Source: Marinibacterium profundimaris
Lineage (GTDB): Bacteria; Pseudomonadota; Alphaproteobacteria; Rhodobacterales; Rhodobacteraceae
Assembly: GCF_002210095.1 (NCBI RefSeq)
Contig: NZ_AQQR01000004.1
Span: 62,001 to 126,000, forward strand
Direction: 5' to 3'
Length of the DNA stretch: 64,000 nucleotides
Below, in pieces: positions 1-8,312 of the stretch (its first letter is position 1; each line of letters starts with the position of its first letter). Below the pieces are notes generated by a model, which was not told the DNA's origin, made no database searches, and saw nothing but the letters and a program-made list of their open reading frames with translations. The position numbers were made by a program, and so were the translations under genes.

Positions 1-390
1 GCCTGGCGGGCGCGCATCAACGAGGACGCCTTCCGCATGGCCGGCAAGACCGGCACCAGCCAGGTCCGCAACATCACCGCCGACGAACGCGCCCGCGGCG
101 TGATCCGCAACGAGGACCTGCCCTGGGAGCGCCGTGACCACGCGCTCTTTGTCTGTTTCGCGCCCTACGTGGCGCCGAAATACGCGGTGTCGGTCGTGGT
201 CGAACACGGCGGCGGCGGGTCAGCCGTCGCGGCGCCGATCGCCCGCGACGTGATACTGCAGGCGCTTTACGGCGGCTTCCCCCCGCTCGAGGCCTATCCC
301 TCGTCCGACCGTGACAAGGTCAAGGCCCAGCAGGAACGCCTGAGCCGCGAACTGCAGCAGGCCGAGGAGCAGCGGAGCGACCGCGTATGA
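1..390 (+). CDS. mrdA: Penicillin-binding protein 2, C-terminal part (partial at window edge)
   Basis: The frame is open from base 1, so the start lies outside the window and only the last 129 residues are seen. They hold the transpeptidase KTG triad (K at 46-48, in the run AGKTGTSQ), and then the usual tail of a class B penicillin-binding protein, including 'FVCFAPY' and 'VVEHGGGGSAVAAPIARDV'. PBP2 crosslinks peptidoglycan during cell elongation in the periplasm. The next gene is RodA, its usual partner, and the two overlap by ATGA at 387-390, so they are translationally coupled. The assignment to PBP2 rather than FtsI rests mainly on that RodA neighbour. Confidence 0.9.
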   Translation, partial: AWRARINEDAFRMAGKTGTSQVRNITADERARGVIRNEDLPWERRDHALFVCFAPYVAPKYAVSVVVEHGGGGSAVAAPIARDVILQALYGGFPPLEAYPSSDRDKVKAQQERLSRELQQAEEQRSDRV

Positions 391-1526
391 GCTACCTTGA
401 ATACGCGGTCAAATCCGTCCCCTCGGGGCCGCGCAAGCTGCTCTACCTGAACTGGCCGCTGCTGCTGCTGGTCTGCACGGTGGCGGGCGCCGGGTTCCTG
501 ATGCTCTACTCGGTGGCGGGCGGGTCCTTTACCCCCTGGGCGGAGCCGCAGATGGAACGCTTCGCGCTGGGCTTCGTGCTGATGATCGGGGTGGCCATGG
601 TGCCGATCTGGTTCTGGCGGAACATGTCGGTGGTGGCCTATGTGGTGTCGATCGTCCTGCTGATCTCGGTGGAATTCTTCGGCACGGTGGGCATGGGCGC
701 GCAGCGCTGGATCGATCTGGGCTTCATGCGGCTGCAACCCTCGGAGCTGATGAAGATCACCATGGTGATGCTGCTGGCCGCCTATTACGACTGGCTGCCC
801 GCGAAACGCACCTCGCATCCGTTCTACGTGCTGCTGCCGCTGGTGATCATCCTTCTGCCGACCTTCCTGGTGCTGACCCAGCCCGACCTTGGCACCGCGA
901 TCCTGCTGGTCGCCGCCGGTGGCGCGATCCTGTTCCTGGCGGGCGTGCACTGGCTTTACTTCGCGGTGGTGATCGGCGCGGGCGTGGGCCTGGTGGTGGC
1001 CGTGTTCAAAAGCCGGGGCACCGACTGGCAGCTGCTGAAGGATTACCAGTACCGCCGGATCGACACCTTCCTCGATCCCTCGACCGATCCGCTGGGCGCG
1101 GGTTACCACATCACCCAGTCGAAGATCGCGCTCGGCTCCGGCGGGCTGACGGGGCGCGGTTTCATGCAGGGCACGCAATCGCGGCTGAACTTCCTGCCCG
1201 AGAAACACACCGATTTCATCTTCACCACCCTGGCCGAGGAATTCGGCTTTGTCGGCGCAGTCTCGCTTCTGGTGATTTACGTGCTGATCATCGCCTTCTG
1301 CCTGGTCACTGCGCTCTCCTCGAAGGACCGCTATTCCTCGCTTCTCACGATGGGGATCGCGGTGACCTTCTTCCTCTTCTTCGCGGTCAACATGTCGATG
1401 GTCATGGGGCTTGCCCCCGTCGTCGGCGTGCCGCTGCCCATGGTCTCCTATGGCGGCACCGCGATGCTCGTTCTCCTCGGCGCTTTCGGCCTCGTGCAAA
1501 GCGCCCATATACACAGGCCCCGCTGA
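387..1526 (+). CDS. rodA: Rod-shape-determining protein RodA (SEDS glycosyltransferase)
   Basis: A 379-residue multi-pass membrane protein of the SEDS family (RodA/FtsW/SpoVE), which polymerises lipid II into glycan strands together with PBP2. Visible family marks are 'GAQRWIDLGFMRLQPSELMK' in the first third, 'PDLGTAILL' in the middle, and the C-terminal signature 'GVPLPMVSYGG' ending at residue 357. Length is normal for RodA. The start overlaps the PBP2 stop (ATGA). FtsW is excluded by context: there are no division and cell-wall (dcw) genes nearby, while a PBP2 lies directly upstream. Confidence 0.95.
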   Translation: MSYLEYAVKSVPSGPRKLLYLNWPLLLLVCTVAGAGFLMLYSVAGGSFTPWAEPQMERFALGFVLMIGVAMVPIWFWRNMSVVAYVVSIVLLISVEFFGTVGMGAQRWIDLGFMRLQPSELMKITMVMLLAAYYDWLPAKRTSHPFYVLLPLVIILLPTFLVLTQPDLGTAILLVAAGGAILFLAGVHWLYFAVVIGAGVGLVVAVFKSRGTDWQLLKDYQYRRIDTFLDPSTDPLGAGYHITQSKIALGSGGLTGRGFMQGTQSRLNFLPEKHTDFIFTTLAEEFGFVGAVSLLVIYVLIIAFCLVTALSSKDRYSSLLTMGIAVTFFLFFAVNMSMVMGLAPVVGVPLPMVSYGGTAMLVLLGAFGLVQSAHIHRPR

Positions 1527-2452
1527 TGCCCTGCAAGATCCTCTTCTCCGCTGAAAACTGGTCCACTTGGGAGGCGCCCCTGCGCACCGCCCTCGACGAG
1601 ACCGGCGTCGCCTACGACCTGGTCTCCGACGCCGCGCCAGAGACGGTGGATTACGTCGTCTACGCGCCCAGCTCGGGCCTGCTGGATTTCACGCCCTTCA
1701 CGTCGCTGAAGGCTGTGCTCAGCCTATGGGCCGGGGTCGAGAAGATCGTCGGCAACGAGACGCTGCAGGTGCCGCTGGCCCGCATGGTCGATCCCGGCCT
1801 GACCGAGGGCATGACCGAATGGGTGACGGGCCACGTGCTGCGCCATCACCTCGGGATGGATGCTCATATCCGCGGGCTGAAGGGCAAGTGGCGCAAGGAC
1901 GTGCCGCCGCTGGCGCGCGATCGCAAGGTCACCATCCTCGGCCTCGGCGCACTTGGCGCGGATGCGGCCCGCGCGCTGAAAGCCCTGAACTTCGACGTCG
2001 CGGGCTGGAGCCGCAGCCCCAAGACCCTCGACGGGATCGAGACCTTCACCGGCGACGACGGGCTGGCAGAGGCCCTTCGCCGCGCCGAGATCCTCGTTTT
2101 GCTCCTGCCCCTCACCCCGGGCACCGAGGATCTGCTGAACGCCGACCGCCTCGCCCGGCTGCCCAAGGGCGCGATGATCGTGAACCCCGGCCGGGGTCCC
2201 CTGATCGACGACACCGCCCTGCTCTCCGCGCTCGACAGCGGCCAGGTCGGTCATGCCACGCTTGATGTCTTCCGGGTCGAGCCCCTGCCCGCCGATCACC
2301 CCTTCTGGCTGCACCCGAAGGTCACGGTCACGCCGCATATCGCCAGCGAAACGCGCCCCGCCTCGGCCTCGCGCGTGATCGCGGAGAACGTCCGCCGGGG
2401 CGAGGCGGGCGAACCATTCGTCCATCTCGTCGACCGCTCCGCGGGATACTGA
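1526..2452 (+). CDS. ghrA: Glyoxylate/hydroxypyruvate reductase A-like 2-hydroxyacid dehydrogenase
   Basis: A 308-residue NAD(P)-dependent D-isomer-specific 2-hydroxyacid dehydrogenase. The nucleotide-binding loop reads 'ILGLGALGADAA' at about residues 135-146, and the Arg/Glu/His catalytic set is visible: R223 in 'NPGRGP', E252 in 'FRVEP', H271 in 'TPHIAS'. Overall it resembles GhrA, which reduces glyoxylate and hydroxypyruvate; exact substrate cannot be told from sequence. The start codon overlaps the RodA stop (TGATG), so it is co-transcribed with the elongation genes although the functions are unrelated. It ends in a convergent gap that holds an inverted pair of the family repeat. Confidence 0.85.
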   Translation: MPCKILFSAENWSTWEAPLRTALDETGVAYDLVSDAAPETVDYVVYAPSSGLLDFTPFTSLKAVLSLWAGVEKIVGNETLQVPLARMVDPGLTEGMTEWVTGHVLRHHLGMDAHIRGLKGKWRKDVPPLARDRKVTILGLGALGADAARALKALNFDVAGWSRSPKTLDGIETFTGDDGLAEALRRAEILVLLLPLTPGTEDLLNADRLARLPKGAMIVNPGRGPLIDDTALLSALDSGQVGHATLDVFRVEPLPADHPFWLHPKVTVTPHIASETRPASASRVIAENVRRGEAGEPFVHLVDRSAGY

Positions 2453-2460
2453 CGTCCTGT

Positions 2461-2541
2461 CTTCTTCTTGGCAAAAATACCTCAATCCCACCGTTCCGCT
2501 GGCGGCACGGTCGGTCTGGAGTATTTGGATCCAAGAAGAAG
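2461..2541. repeat. Inverted pair of the CTTCTTCTTGG...AAATAC intergenic motif
   Basis: Two copies of the dispersed motif face each other between convergent genes: 2461-2483 on the plus strand (CTTCTTCTTGG, then AAAAATACCTC) and 2518-2541 on the minus strand (CTTCTTCTTGG, then AAATACTCC). Together they can form a long hairpin spanning both 3' ends. Because neither gene has another obvious terminator here, a bidirectional 3'-end role is plausible; this is inference. Confidence 0.7.
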
Positions 2542-2555
2542 CAGCAGACGCGCTC

Positions 2556-2912
2556 TCAGCCCAGGCCGAGTTCCTGCCTTTTCTTGCGGGACAGGCCGGC
2601 CAGGATCATCTCGTACGACGCCGTGAGGTGGTCGCGCAGCTCGGCGTCCGGCAGGCCCGGGGCTTCGAACTGCTGCACCCATTTCAGCCCGCGCGAGGCC
2701 ATGTAGGGCGCGGGGCGCAGGCCGGGCATCTCGGAGAGGATCTCGAACCCCAGGTCGGACACCTTGAAGGTGAAGGCATCGCGTCCCTCGGCCCAGCCGC
2801 CGATGGCAAAGACCTTGCCACCGACTTTCCAGACATCCGCGTTGCCCCATTGCACAACGTGGGTTGTGCCGGGCAGCCCGGCGCAGAAGCTGTTGAACTC
2901 CTCCCGTGTCAT
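2556..2912 (-). CDS. MmcQ/YjbR family protein
   Basis: A 118-residue protein of the MmcQ/YjbR (CyaY-like fold) family. Recognisable parts are the N-terminal 'MTREEFNSFCAGLPGT' (the family's 'FNxxcxxLPGt'), 'QWGNADVWKVGGKVFAI' and the C-terminal 'SYEMILAGLSRKKRQELGL'. The family has a double-wing DNA-binding-like fold but no firmly established function. The start is chosen at 2912, where ATGA overlaps the stop of the upstream M3 peptidase gene; the frame is open further upstream but that part is a shadow of the peptidase. It is translated with the peptidase. Confidence 0.85.
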   Translation of the reverse strand: MTREEFNSFCAGLPGTTHVVQWGNADVWKVGGKVFAIGGWAEGRDAFTFKVSDLGFEILSEMPGLRPAPYMASRGLKWVQQFEAPGLPDAELRDHLTASYEMILAGLSRKKRQELGLG

Positions 2913-4927
2913 TCCGCTGCGATCAGGCCCCGCCCGGCCAGCAGGGCCTCGACCCCCGGCAGGCGGCCACGGAACGCGATATAGAGCTCTTCTGCCTCGA
3001 CCGACCCGCCGGTCGACAGGATGTTGTCCTCCAGCGCCTCGGCCCTGTGCGGATCGAAGGGGTCGCCGGTTTCTTCGAAGGCGGCGAAGGCGTCGGCGTC
3101 CATGACCTCGGACCACATGTAGCTGTAGTAGCCCGAGGAATAGCCGTCGCCGGAGAATATATGGGCGAAATGCGGCGTCGCGTGGCGCATGCCGATGGCG
3201 TGGGGCATGCCAAGCGCCTCGAGCACCTCGGATTGTTTCACCATCGGGTCGGCCGGGGCCGGGCCGTCGTGGAATTCCAGGTCAACCAGCGCCGAGGCCA
3301 CGTACTCCACCGTCTGGAAGCCCATGTCGAAGGTTTCCGCCGCCAGCAGGCGTTCCAGCATGGCCTTCGGCATCGGCGCGCCGGTCTCGGCATGGGTGGC
3401 GAAGGTTTCCAGCACTTCCGGCACGGTCAGCCAGTGTTCGTAGAGCTGGCTGGGCAGTTCCACGAAGTCGCGCGCAACGGACGTGCCCGAGATGCTTTCA
3501 TAGGTCACGTCCGACAGCATCTGGTGCAAAGCATGGCCGAATTCGTGGAACAGCGTGCGCGCGTCGTCGAAGGACAGCAGCGCCGGATCGCCCTTGGCGA
3601 AGTTGCAGACGTTGATCACCACCGGCGCCTGCTCTTTCGGGAACTTCGCCTGGCTGCGCATCGCCGAACACCAGGCGCCCGAGCGTTTCGAGCCGCGCGC
3701 GAAATAGTCGCCGATGAAGACCGCCACATGCTTGCCGTTGCGCGTCACTTCCCACGCCCGGCAATCGGGGTGGTAAAGCTGCACGTCCAGAGGCTTGAAC
3801 TCCAGTCCGAACAGCCGGTTGGCGCAATCGAAACTGGCCGCGATCATGTTCTCCAGCTGGAAATACGGCTTCAGGGCCGTCTCATCCAGGTCATGCTCCG
3901 CCTTGCGCCGTTTTTCGGTGTAGTAATGCCAGTCCCAGGGTTCGAGCGGGCCGTTCACGCCATCCTCGGCCAGCATCCGCTCCAGCACCTGGGCATCGCG
4001 CTCGGCCGCCGCGCGCGCCGGGGTCCAGACGTTCGTCAGCAGCTCGCGCACCTTGTCGGGGCTGCGCGCCATCTCGGTTTCCAGCTTGTATTGCGCGAAA
4101 TTGTCGTAGCCCAGCAGCTTGGCGCGCTCCTCGCGCAGCTTCAGGATCTCGGCGGCGATGGCGCGGTTGTCGGTCTCGCCCCCCTTGGCGCCGCGCGCGG
4201 CCCAGGCGGCATAGGCCTGTTTCCGCAGGTCGCGGCGGGGCGAAAACTGCAGGAACGGGGTGATCAGCGAGCGTGAGGTCGTCACCACCGGGCCGCCCGC
4301 GCCGTTTTCCTCGCCCGCCGCACGGGCCGAGGCGACGACAAATGCGGGCAGCCCCTCGAGGTCGTCCTCCGACAGCTCCATGTACCAGCTGCGTTCATCG
4401 GCCAGCAGGTTCTGGGTGAACTGCGTGCCCAGCTCGGCCAGCCGCGATTTCACCTGCGTGAGCCGCTCGGCCTCGGCCCCTTGCAGCGCGGCGCCGGCGC
4501 GCACGAAGTTGCGGTGGGTCAGCATCAGCACCCGCTCCTGCTCCTCTGTCAGGCCCGCGCCATGACGGCCCTGCCAAACGGCGTCGATCCGACTGAAAAG
4601 CTTAGCATTCGATGTGATGGCCGAGAAATGCGCCGAGAGCTTGGGCGAAAACGCCCGCTGCAGCTCTTCGCGCTTGGGGTTGCTGTCGGCGCCGGCCACG
4701 GTGAAGAAGACCGACAGCACCTTGTCCAGCGCCGCGCCGGCCGCTTCCAGCGCGCCGATCGTGTTGTCGAAATCGGGCGCGGCCGGGTCATCGGCGATGG
4801 CCGCGATCTCGGCATTATGCAAGGCCAGCGCCTCGTCCAGCGCCGGGGCGAAATCCTCGTCGGAGATCGCGTCGAAAGGGGCCAGCTCGAACGGGGTCGT
4901 CCAGGTGGCCAGGATGGGGTTTGACAT
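2909..4927 (-). CDS. M3 family zinc oligopeptidase (Dcp/PrlC-like)
   Basis: A 672-residue cytoplasmic M3 metallopeptidase (thimet oligopeptidase family: oligopeptidase A, peptidyl-dipeptidase Dcp). The zinc site is intact: HEFGH at residues 461-465, with the third ligand E490 in 'RDFVELPSQ'. 'YFARGSKRSGAWCSAMRSQ' upstream matches the substrate-channel strand typical of the Dcp branch. No signal peptide is visible, so it probably degrades short peptides in the cytoplasm. The start at 4927 follows a purine-rich AAGGAG. It overlaps the MmcQ gene by ATGA. Dcp versus PrlC cannot be settled by eye, so no symbol is given. Confidence 0.92.
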   Translation of the reverse strand: MSNPILATWTTPFELAPFDAISDEDFAPALDEALALHNAEIAAIADDPAAPDFDNTIGALEAAGAALDKVLSVFFTVAGADSNPKREELQRAFSPKLSAHFSAITSNAKLFSRIDAVWQGRHGAGLTEEQERVLMLTHRNFVRAGAALQGAEAERLTQVKSRLAELGTQFTQNLLADERSWYMELSEDDLEGLPAFVVASARAAGEENGAGGPVVTTSRSLITPFLQFSPRRDLRKQAYAAWAARGAKGGETDNRAIAAEILKLREERAKLLGYDNFAQYKLETEMARSPDKVRELLTNVWTPARAAAERDAQVLERMLAEDGVNGPLEPWDWHYYTEKRRKAEHDLDETALKPYFQLENMIAASFDCANRLFGLEFKPLDVQLYHPDCRAWEVTRNGKHVAVFIGDYFARGSKRSGAWCSAMRSQAKFPKEQAPVVINVCNFAKGDPALLSFDDARTLFHEFGHALHQMLSDVTYESISGTSVARDFVELPSQLYEHWLTVPEVLETFATHAETGAPMPKAMLERLLAAETFDMGFQTVEYVASALVDLEFHDGPAPADPMVKQSEVLEALGMPHAIGMRHATPHFAHIFSGDGYSSGYYSYMWSEVMDADAFAAFEETGDPFDPHRAEALEDNILSTGGSVEAEELYIAFRGRLPGVEALLAGRGLIAAE

Positions 4928-5002
4928 GTGGTATCTCCTTTGACCCAGAAGCTAGGCACGACCACGGCCAAGGTCCAGAGAGGCGCTGCATGACGTCGGA
5001 CC

Positions 5003-6061
5003 TCAGGCGGCCTTGTGCGCGCCCTTGCCATGGCAGACCGGGCAATCCGCCCGTGGCTTCAGCGTGATCGTGCGCGTCTCGCCGTAAAGCGCGTCGTAGA
5101 TCAGCATCTGCCCCCGAAGCGGCATGCCCGCGTCCGAGATCAGCTTCACCGCCTCGACCGCCATCATCGCGCCCACCACGCCGGGCAGCGGGCCGACCAC
5201 CCCCGCCTCGGCGCAGGAGGGCGCCAGCCCCGGCGCCGGCGGCTCGGGGAAGATGCACTGGTAGCAGGGCCCGCCCCAGGACGGATCGAAGACCGACAGC
5301 TGCCCCTCCCATTGCGACAACGCGCCCGAGATCAGCGGCTTGCCCAGATCCACCGCGGTGCGGTTGGCCAGATAGCGGGTGTCGAAATTGTCGGTCCCGT
5401 CGAGGATCAGGTCATAATCGGCGAACAGCGCCTCGGCCATGTCGGGCTCCAGCCGCCGGTGATAGGGCCGTACGGTGACAAAGGGGTTCTGCGCGCGCAT
5501 CGCCATCTCGGCCGAGAACACCTTGGGCATGCCGATGCGGTCGTCGGTATGGATCACCTGGCGCTGCAGGTTCGCGTTCTCGACCACGTCGTCGTCGATC
5601 ACCCCGATCGTGCCGACCCCGGCGGCGGCCAGGTATTGCAGCGCCGGCGCGCCCAGCCCCCCGGCGCCGATCGCCAGCACCTTTGCGTCTTTCAGCCGTT
5701 TCTGCCCCGGCCCGCCCAGCTCGCGCAGCACGATATGCCGCGCGTAGCGCTCCAGCTCGGTCTGGGAAAACCGCCCCGGTTTCACCTCGGGCGTCTCCTC
5801 GGCCTGCGGCGCCCGCGCCTTCAGCCACTTCAGCCCTGTCCGGTACAGCATCACCATCGCCGCGAAGGCCCCGATCAGCAGCCACAGCTCCGGCTCGCGC
5901 CCCGTGACCTGGCGCAGCGGATGGCCCGCCGGCAGCACCACGTTGATCGCAAGCGCCCCCAGCCAGACAAGCCCGATCGCCTGCCAGCGCGCCCGCGCCG
6001 GCACGCCCATCGCCGCGCCCAATGCCCAGAGCGCGCCCGCGAAGACCAGGACCAGCAGCAT
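5003..6061 (-). CDS. moeB: HesA/MoeB/ThiF family adenylyltransferase with N-terminal membrane segments
   Basis: A 352-residue E1-like enzyme. Residues 1-80 carry about three hydrophobic stretches (for example 'MLLVLVFAGALWALGAAMG'), then a ThiF domain begins at about residue 95: 'RYARHIVLRELGGPGQKRL', the ATP loop 'GAGGLGAPALQYLAAAGVG', 'DDDVVENANLQRQVIH', and a C-terminal zinc CxxC in 'DCPVCHGKG'. MoeB adenylates the MoaD C-terminus in molybdopterin synthesis; ThiF acts on ThiS. The absence of a C-terminal rhodanese domain fits MoeB. The membrane extension is unusual against the roughly 250-residue Escherichia coli enzyme. The M3 peptidase gene follows on the same strand. Confidence 0.85.
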   Translation of the reverse strand: MLLVLVFAGALWALGAAMGVPARARWQAIGLVWLGALAINVVLPAGHPLRQVTGREPELWLLIGAFAAMVMLYRTGLKWLKARAPQAEETPEVKPGRFSQTELERYARHIVLRELGGPGQKRLKDAKVLAIGAGGLGAPALQYLAAAGVGTIGVIDDDVVENANLQRQVIHTDDRIGMPKVFSAEMAMRAQNPFVTVRPYHRRLEPDMAEALFADYDLILDGTDNFDTRYLANRTAVDLGKPLISGALSQWEGQLSVFDPSWGGPCYQCIFPEPPAPGLAPSCAEAGVVGPLPGVVGAMMAVEAVKLISDAGMPLRGQMLIYDALYGETRTITLKPRADCPVCHGKGAHKAA

Positions 6062-6497
6062 CAGCTTGCCCCGTCCGGGCCGACGCCGCCCCGGGCCGGG
6101 GCAAGGCGGGCCTGAAACTCTGGCGCGAGCACCGTCTGCGCGATCGGGTCGTCACGGCCGGCTACGAAAGACCCACTGCCGATCCCTCGGACTGGGCCCG
6201 TGCCACATGCGTCCGGCGACCCTTTGTCTATATGCAATTTCGTCATTTTTCTCTTCTAAGCGCAGGCCGAACCGTTTGGAAGGCATGCTTGCTGCCGTTT
6301 GAAGGGCGACCTTAACGCGATTGGTCTTTCCGTCATGAGCTGGGGACAGGCCCCGGTGATTTCAGCACAGGAACACGATTCACGGAAAACGGTGCGGTGC
6401 CGGGACCTGGTTGCAGCCATGGCAAATGTCATCCGTGAAATTTTTTCAGCCTCCTTATCATGGACTAAGCCTTCTTCGCCCGGCCAGGGATTTTCGG
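6062..6497. other. Intergenic junction, no convincing gene
   Basis: This stretch between moeB and the dctP promoter holds short open frames on both strands but none with recognisable sequence or a good ribosome site. It marks the left boundary of the catabolic module, and the sequence from about 6230 onward is less GC-rich than the genes around it. I see no direct repeat, integrase or tRNA that would define an insertion end. Confidence 0.4.
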
Positions 6498-6554
6498 TTG
6501 ACGGATGGCCGAAACTTTCATCTGATCCCCAAATGTTGCGCAAACGGTTGCGCA
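6498..6554 (+). promoter_or_regulatory. dctP promoter with LacI-type operator
   Basis: A possible -35 TTGACG (6498-6503) and -10 TCTGAT (6521-6526), 17 bp apart, are followed 10 bp later by TGCGCAAACGGTTGCGCA at 6537-6554. That 18-bp sequence is an inverted repeat matching 8 of 9 positions per half, with the central CG typical of LacI-family sites. The same operator sits at the same distance from a promoter before the LLM oxidoreductase gene at 10834. An extra half-like TTTGCGCA lies at 6561-6568. A repressor bound here would block transcription start or escape. Confidence 0.75.
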
Positions 6555-6656
6555 TTCAAATTTGCGCACCGCAGGGACTGAGGGCGGCGCGCCAAAGGAC
6601 AGAGATCTTCGCCCAGCCCGACGGATCGGGCGGCAAGAGATAGAGGAGGACCATCC

Positions 6657-7646
6657 ATGAAACATCTGCTCAGCAGCGTGCTGGCCGCTGCCGTCACACT
6701 CTCGGCCGGTGCAGCCGCGGCGCAGGATCGCAGCCTTCGGATCGCCACCAGCGTGCCACAGGACCATTACCTGACCCTCAGCATTGCCGAATTCGCGGAT
6801 CGCGTGACCGAACGCACCGATGGACAGGTCACCTTCGACATCTACCCGGCCCAGTCGCTCGTGACCGACCAACAGATGGACCAGGCCGTCGCAAGCGGCG
6901 TCGTTGATATCGGCGTCGGGTCGGCGTCGATCCTCGCGGGGACCATTCCGGCGCTGAACATCTTCGCCGTGCCCTTCTATTTCGACACGCGCGAGAAGCT
7001 CGACAATTCGGTCACCGTCGGCACCCCGATCCGCGACACGCTGGATGCCGAGATCCGCAAGACCGGCCTCAACGCCGCCTTCTGGATCCCGTTCGGCTCC
7101 ATCACGATGGTGATGCGGGACAAGCCGGTGCGCCTGCCGTCCGAAATGGAAGGCCTCAAGATCCGCAGCTTCGGCGCGACGGTCAGCCAGTTCATCGAGA
7201 CGGTCGGCGCGGCGCCGGTCGTGACAAGTGGCGGCGAACAGTTCCTGGCCCTGCAGCGCGGTATCGTCGACGGCGGCATGACCGGCTGGAGTTCGGTCAC
7301 CGGGCGCAGGCTTTACGACGTGGCCGACTACGTCGTGGCGACGGACCATATGTACGAAACCCACTTCGCCCTGATGAGCCAGACCATGTGGGAAAGCCTG
7401 TCGCCCGAGGTGCAGGAGGTGTTCCAGTCAGTCGGCAAGGAACTCGAGGCCGAGCTTCTGGACGGCGTGATCCAGCTTGCTCAGGACGCCAAGGACGAGC
7501 TTGAAGGCAAGATGGAGATCATCGAACTGACCGAGGACGAAAAGCTTGCCTGGAAGGACGCGACCAGGCCGGTTGCCGAAGACTTCCTGGCCAATGCCAA
7601 TGACGTCGCCAGGACCGTCTTCGACGAAGCGGAGAAGATCCAGTAA
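6657..7646 (+). CDS. TRAP transporter substrate-binding protein (DctP family)
   Basis: A 329-residue periplasmic solute receptor of a tripartite ATP-independent transporter. It has a clear Sec signal peptide ('MKHLLSSVLAAAVTLSAGAAAA', cut after AQ-like residues near 23). The DctP fold is seen in 'ATSVPQDHYLTLSIAEFADRVTERTDGQVTFDIYPAQSL' and the substrate-arginine region 'EGLKIRSFGATVSQFIE' near residue 165, which usually binds a carboxylate. A strong GGAGG lies 8 nt before the ATG. It starts a dctP-dctQ-dctM operon. The ligand is unknown; by context it should be the substrate of the divergently placed oxidative operon. Confidence 0.93.
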   Translation: MKHLLSSVLAAAVTLSAGAAAAQDRSLRIATSVPQDHYLTLSIAEFADRVTERTDGQVTFDIYPAQSLVTDQQMDQAVASGVVDIGVGSASILAGTIPALNIFAVPFYFDTREKLDNSVTVGTPIRDTLDAEIRKTGLNAAFWIPFGSITMVMRDKPVRLPSEMEGLKIRSFGATVSQFIETVGAAPVVTSGGEQFLALQRGIVDGGMTGWSSVTGRRLYDVADYVVATDHMYETHFALMSQTMWESLSPEVQEVFQSVGKELEAELLDGVIQLAQDAKDELEGKMEIIELTEDEKLAWKDATRPVAEDFLANANDVARTVFDEAEKIQ

Positions 7647-7756
7647 GCTCCCCGTCCCGTCCGGCCTCCGGGGCCGGCAGGATGATGCGCCGCATCCCTG
7701 CCGGCCCCGAATGCCCCCCGAAATGCCTTTCCCATCTTCCTACCCAAAGGTGAACA

Positions 7757-8311
7757 ATGTCTGCTGAGACCCCACCGGCCGGTCCGCGCCAGCGGCACTG
7801 GCTGCTGTCCGTCACGGACCGGATCGTCCTGACGTCCGGCCATATCGGTTCATGGATCTTTTTTGTCGTCGGCGGCTGCGTCGCATACGAGGTCGTCGTC
7901 CGCTACGGCTTCAACAATCCGACCCACTGGGTCGAGGAAGTGTCGCGGCTTGGCATGGTGTGGGGCACGTTCCTGGCCCTGGCAACCTGCCTGAACCGGC
8001 GTCAGATGATCACGATCACCGTGCTGCTCGACAGGCTCGGCCCGCGGGCCCGCTTTGTCCAGGAAGTCATCACCTTCACGCTGGTCGCCGTGCTTGCCGC
8101 GGTCATCGCCTGGTACGCCCTGGAGTCCATGATGCAGACCATTTCCGTCAATCGGCGGACCAATACTGTCATGTCCATGCCCTACTGGGTGTTCTACCTC
8201 GCCATCATCATCGGCTTTGCCCTGCTCCTGCTTCAGGCGCTGACGGACATCATCGTGATGGCCGTGACAGGGACACGGCCCAGAGGTGGCTTCGGACAAG
8301 AGGAGATTTGA
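7757..8311 (+). CDS. TRAP transporter small permease (DctQ family)
   Basis: A 184-residue inner-membrane protein with four hydrophobic segments, as usual for the small TRAP subunit. The hallmark 'WVEEVSRLGMVWGTFLALATCLNRRQMITI' is visible around residues 55-85. It links the periplasmic receptor to the large permease. It follows dctP after a 110-bp gap and is almost contiguous with dctM (next start one base after its stop), which indicates coupled translation. Confidence 0.92.
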   Translation: MSAETPPAGPRQRHWLLSVTDRIVLTSGHIGSWIFFVVGGCVAYEVVVRYGFNNPTHWVEEVSRLGMVWGTFLALATCLNRRQMITITVLLDRLGPRARFVQEVITFTLVAVLAAVIAWYALESMMQTISVNRRTNTVMSMPYWVFYLAIIIGFALLLLQALTDIIVMAVTGTRPRGGFGQEEI

Positions 8312-8312
8312 C

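Noticed and set aside
6061-6246. 61-codon frame directly upstream of moeB
   Set aside because: It abuts moeB and might be the remnant of a gene cut at the module junction, but it has no recognisable sequence and no ribosome site, so I did not call it.
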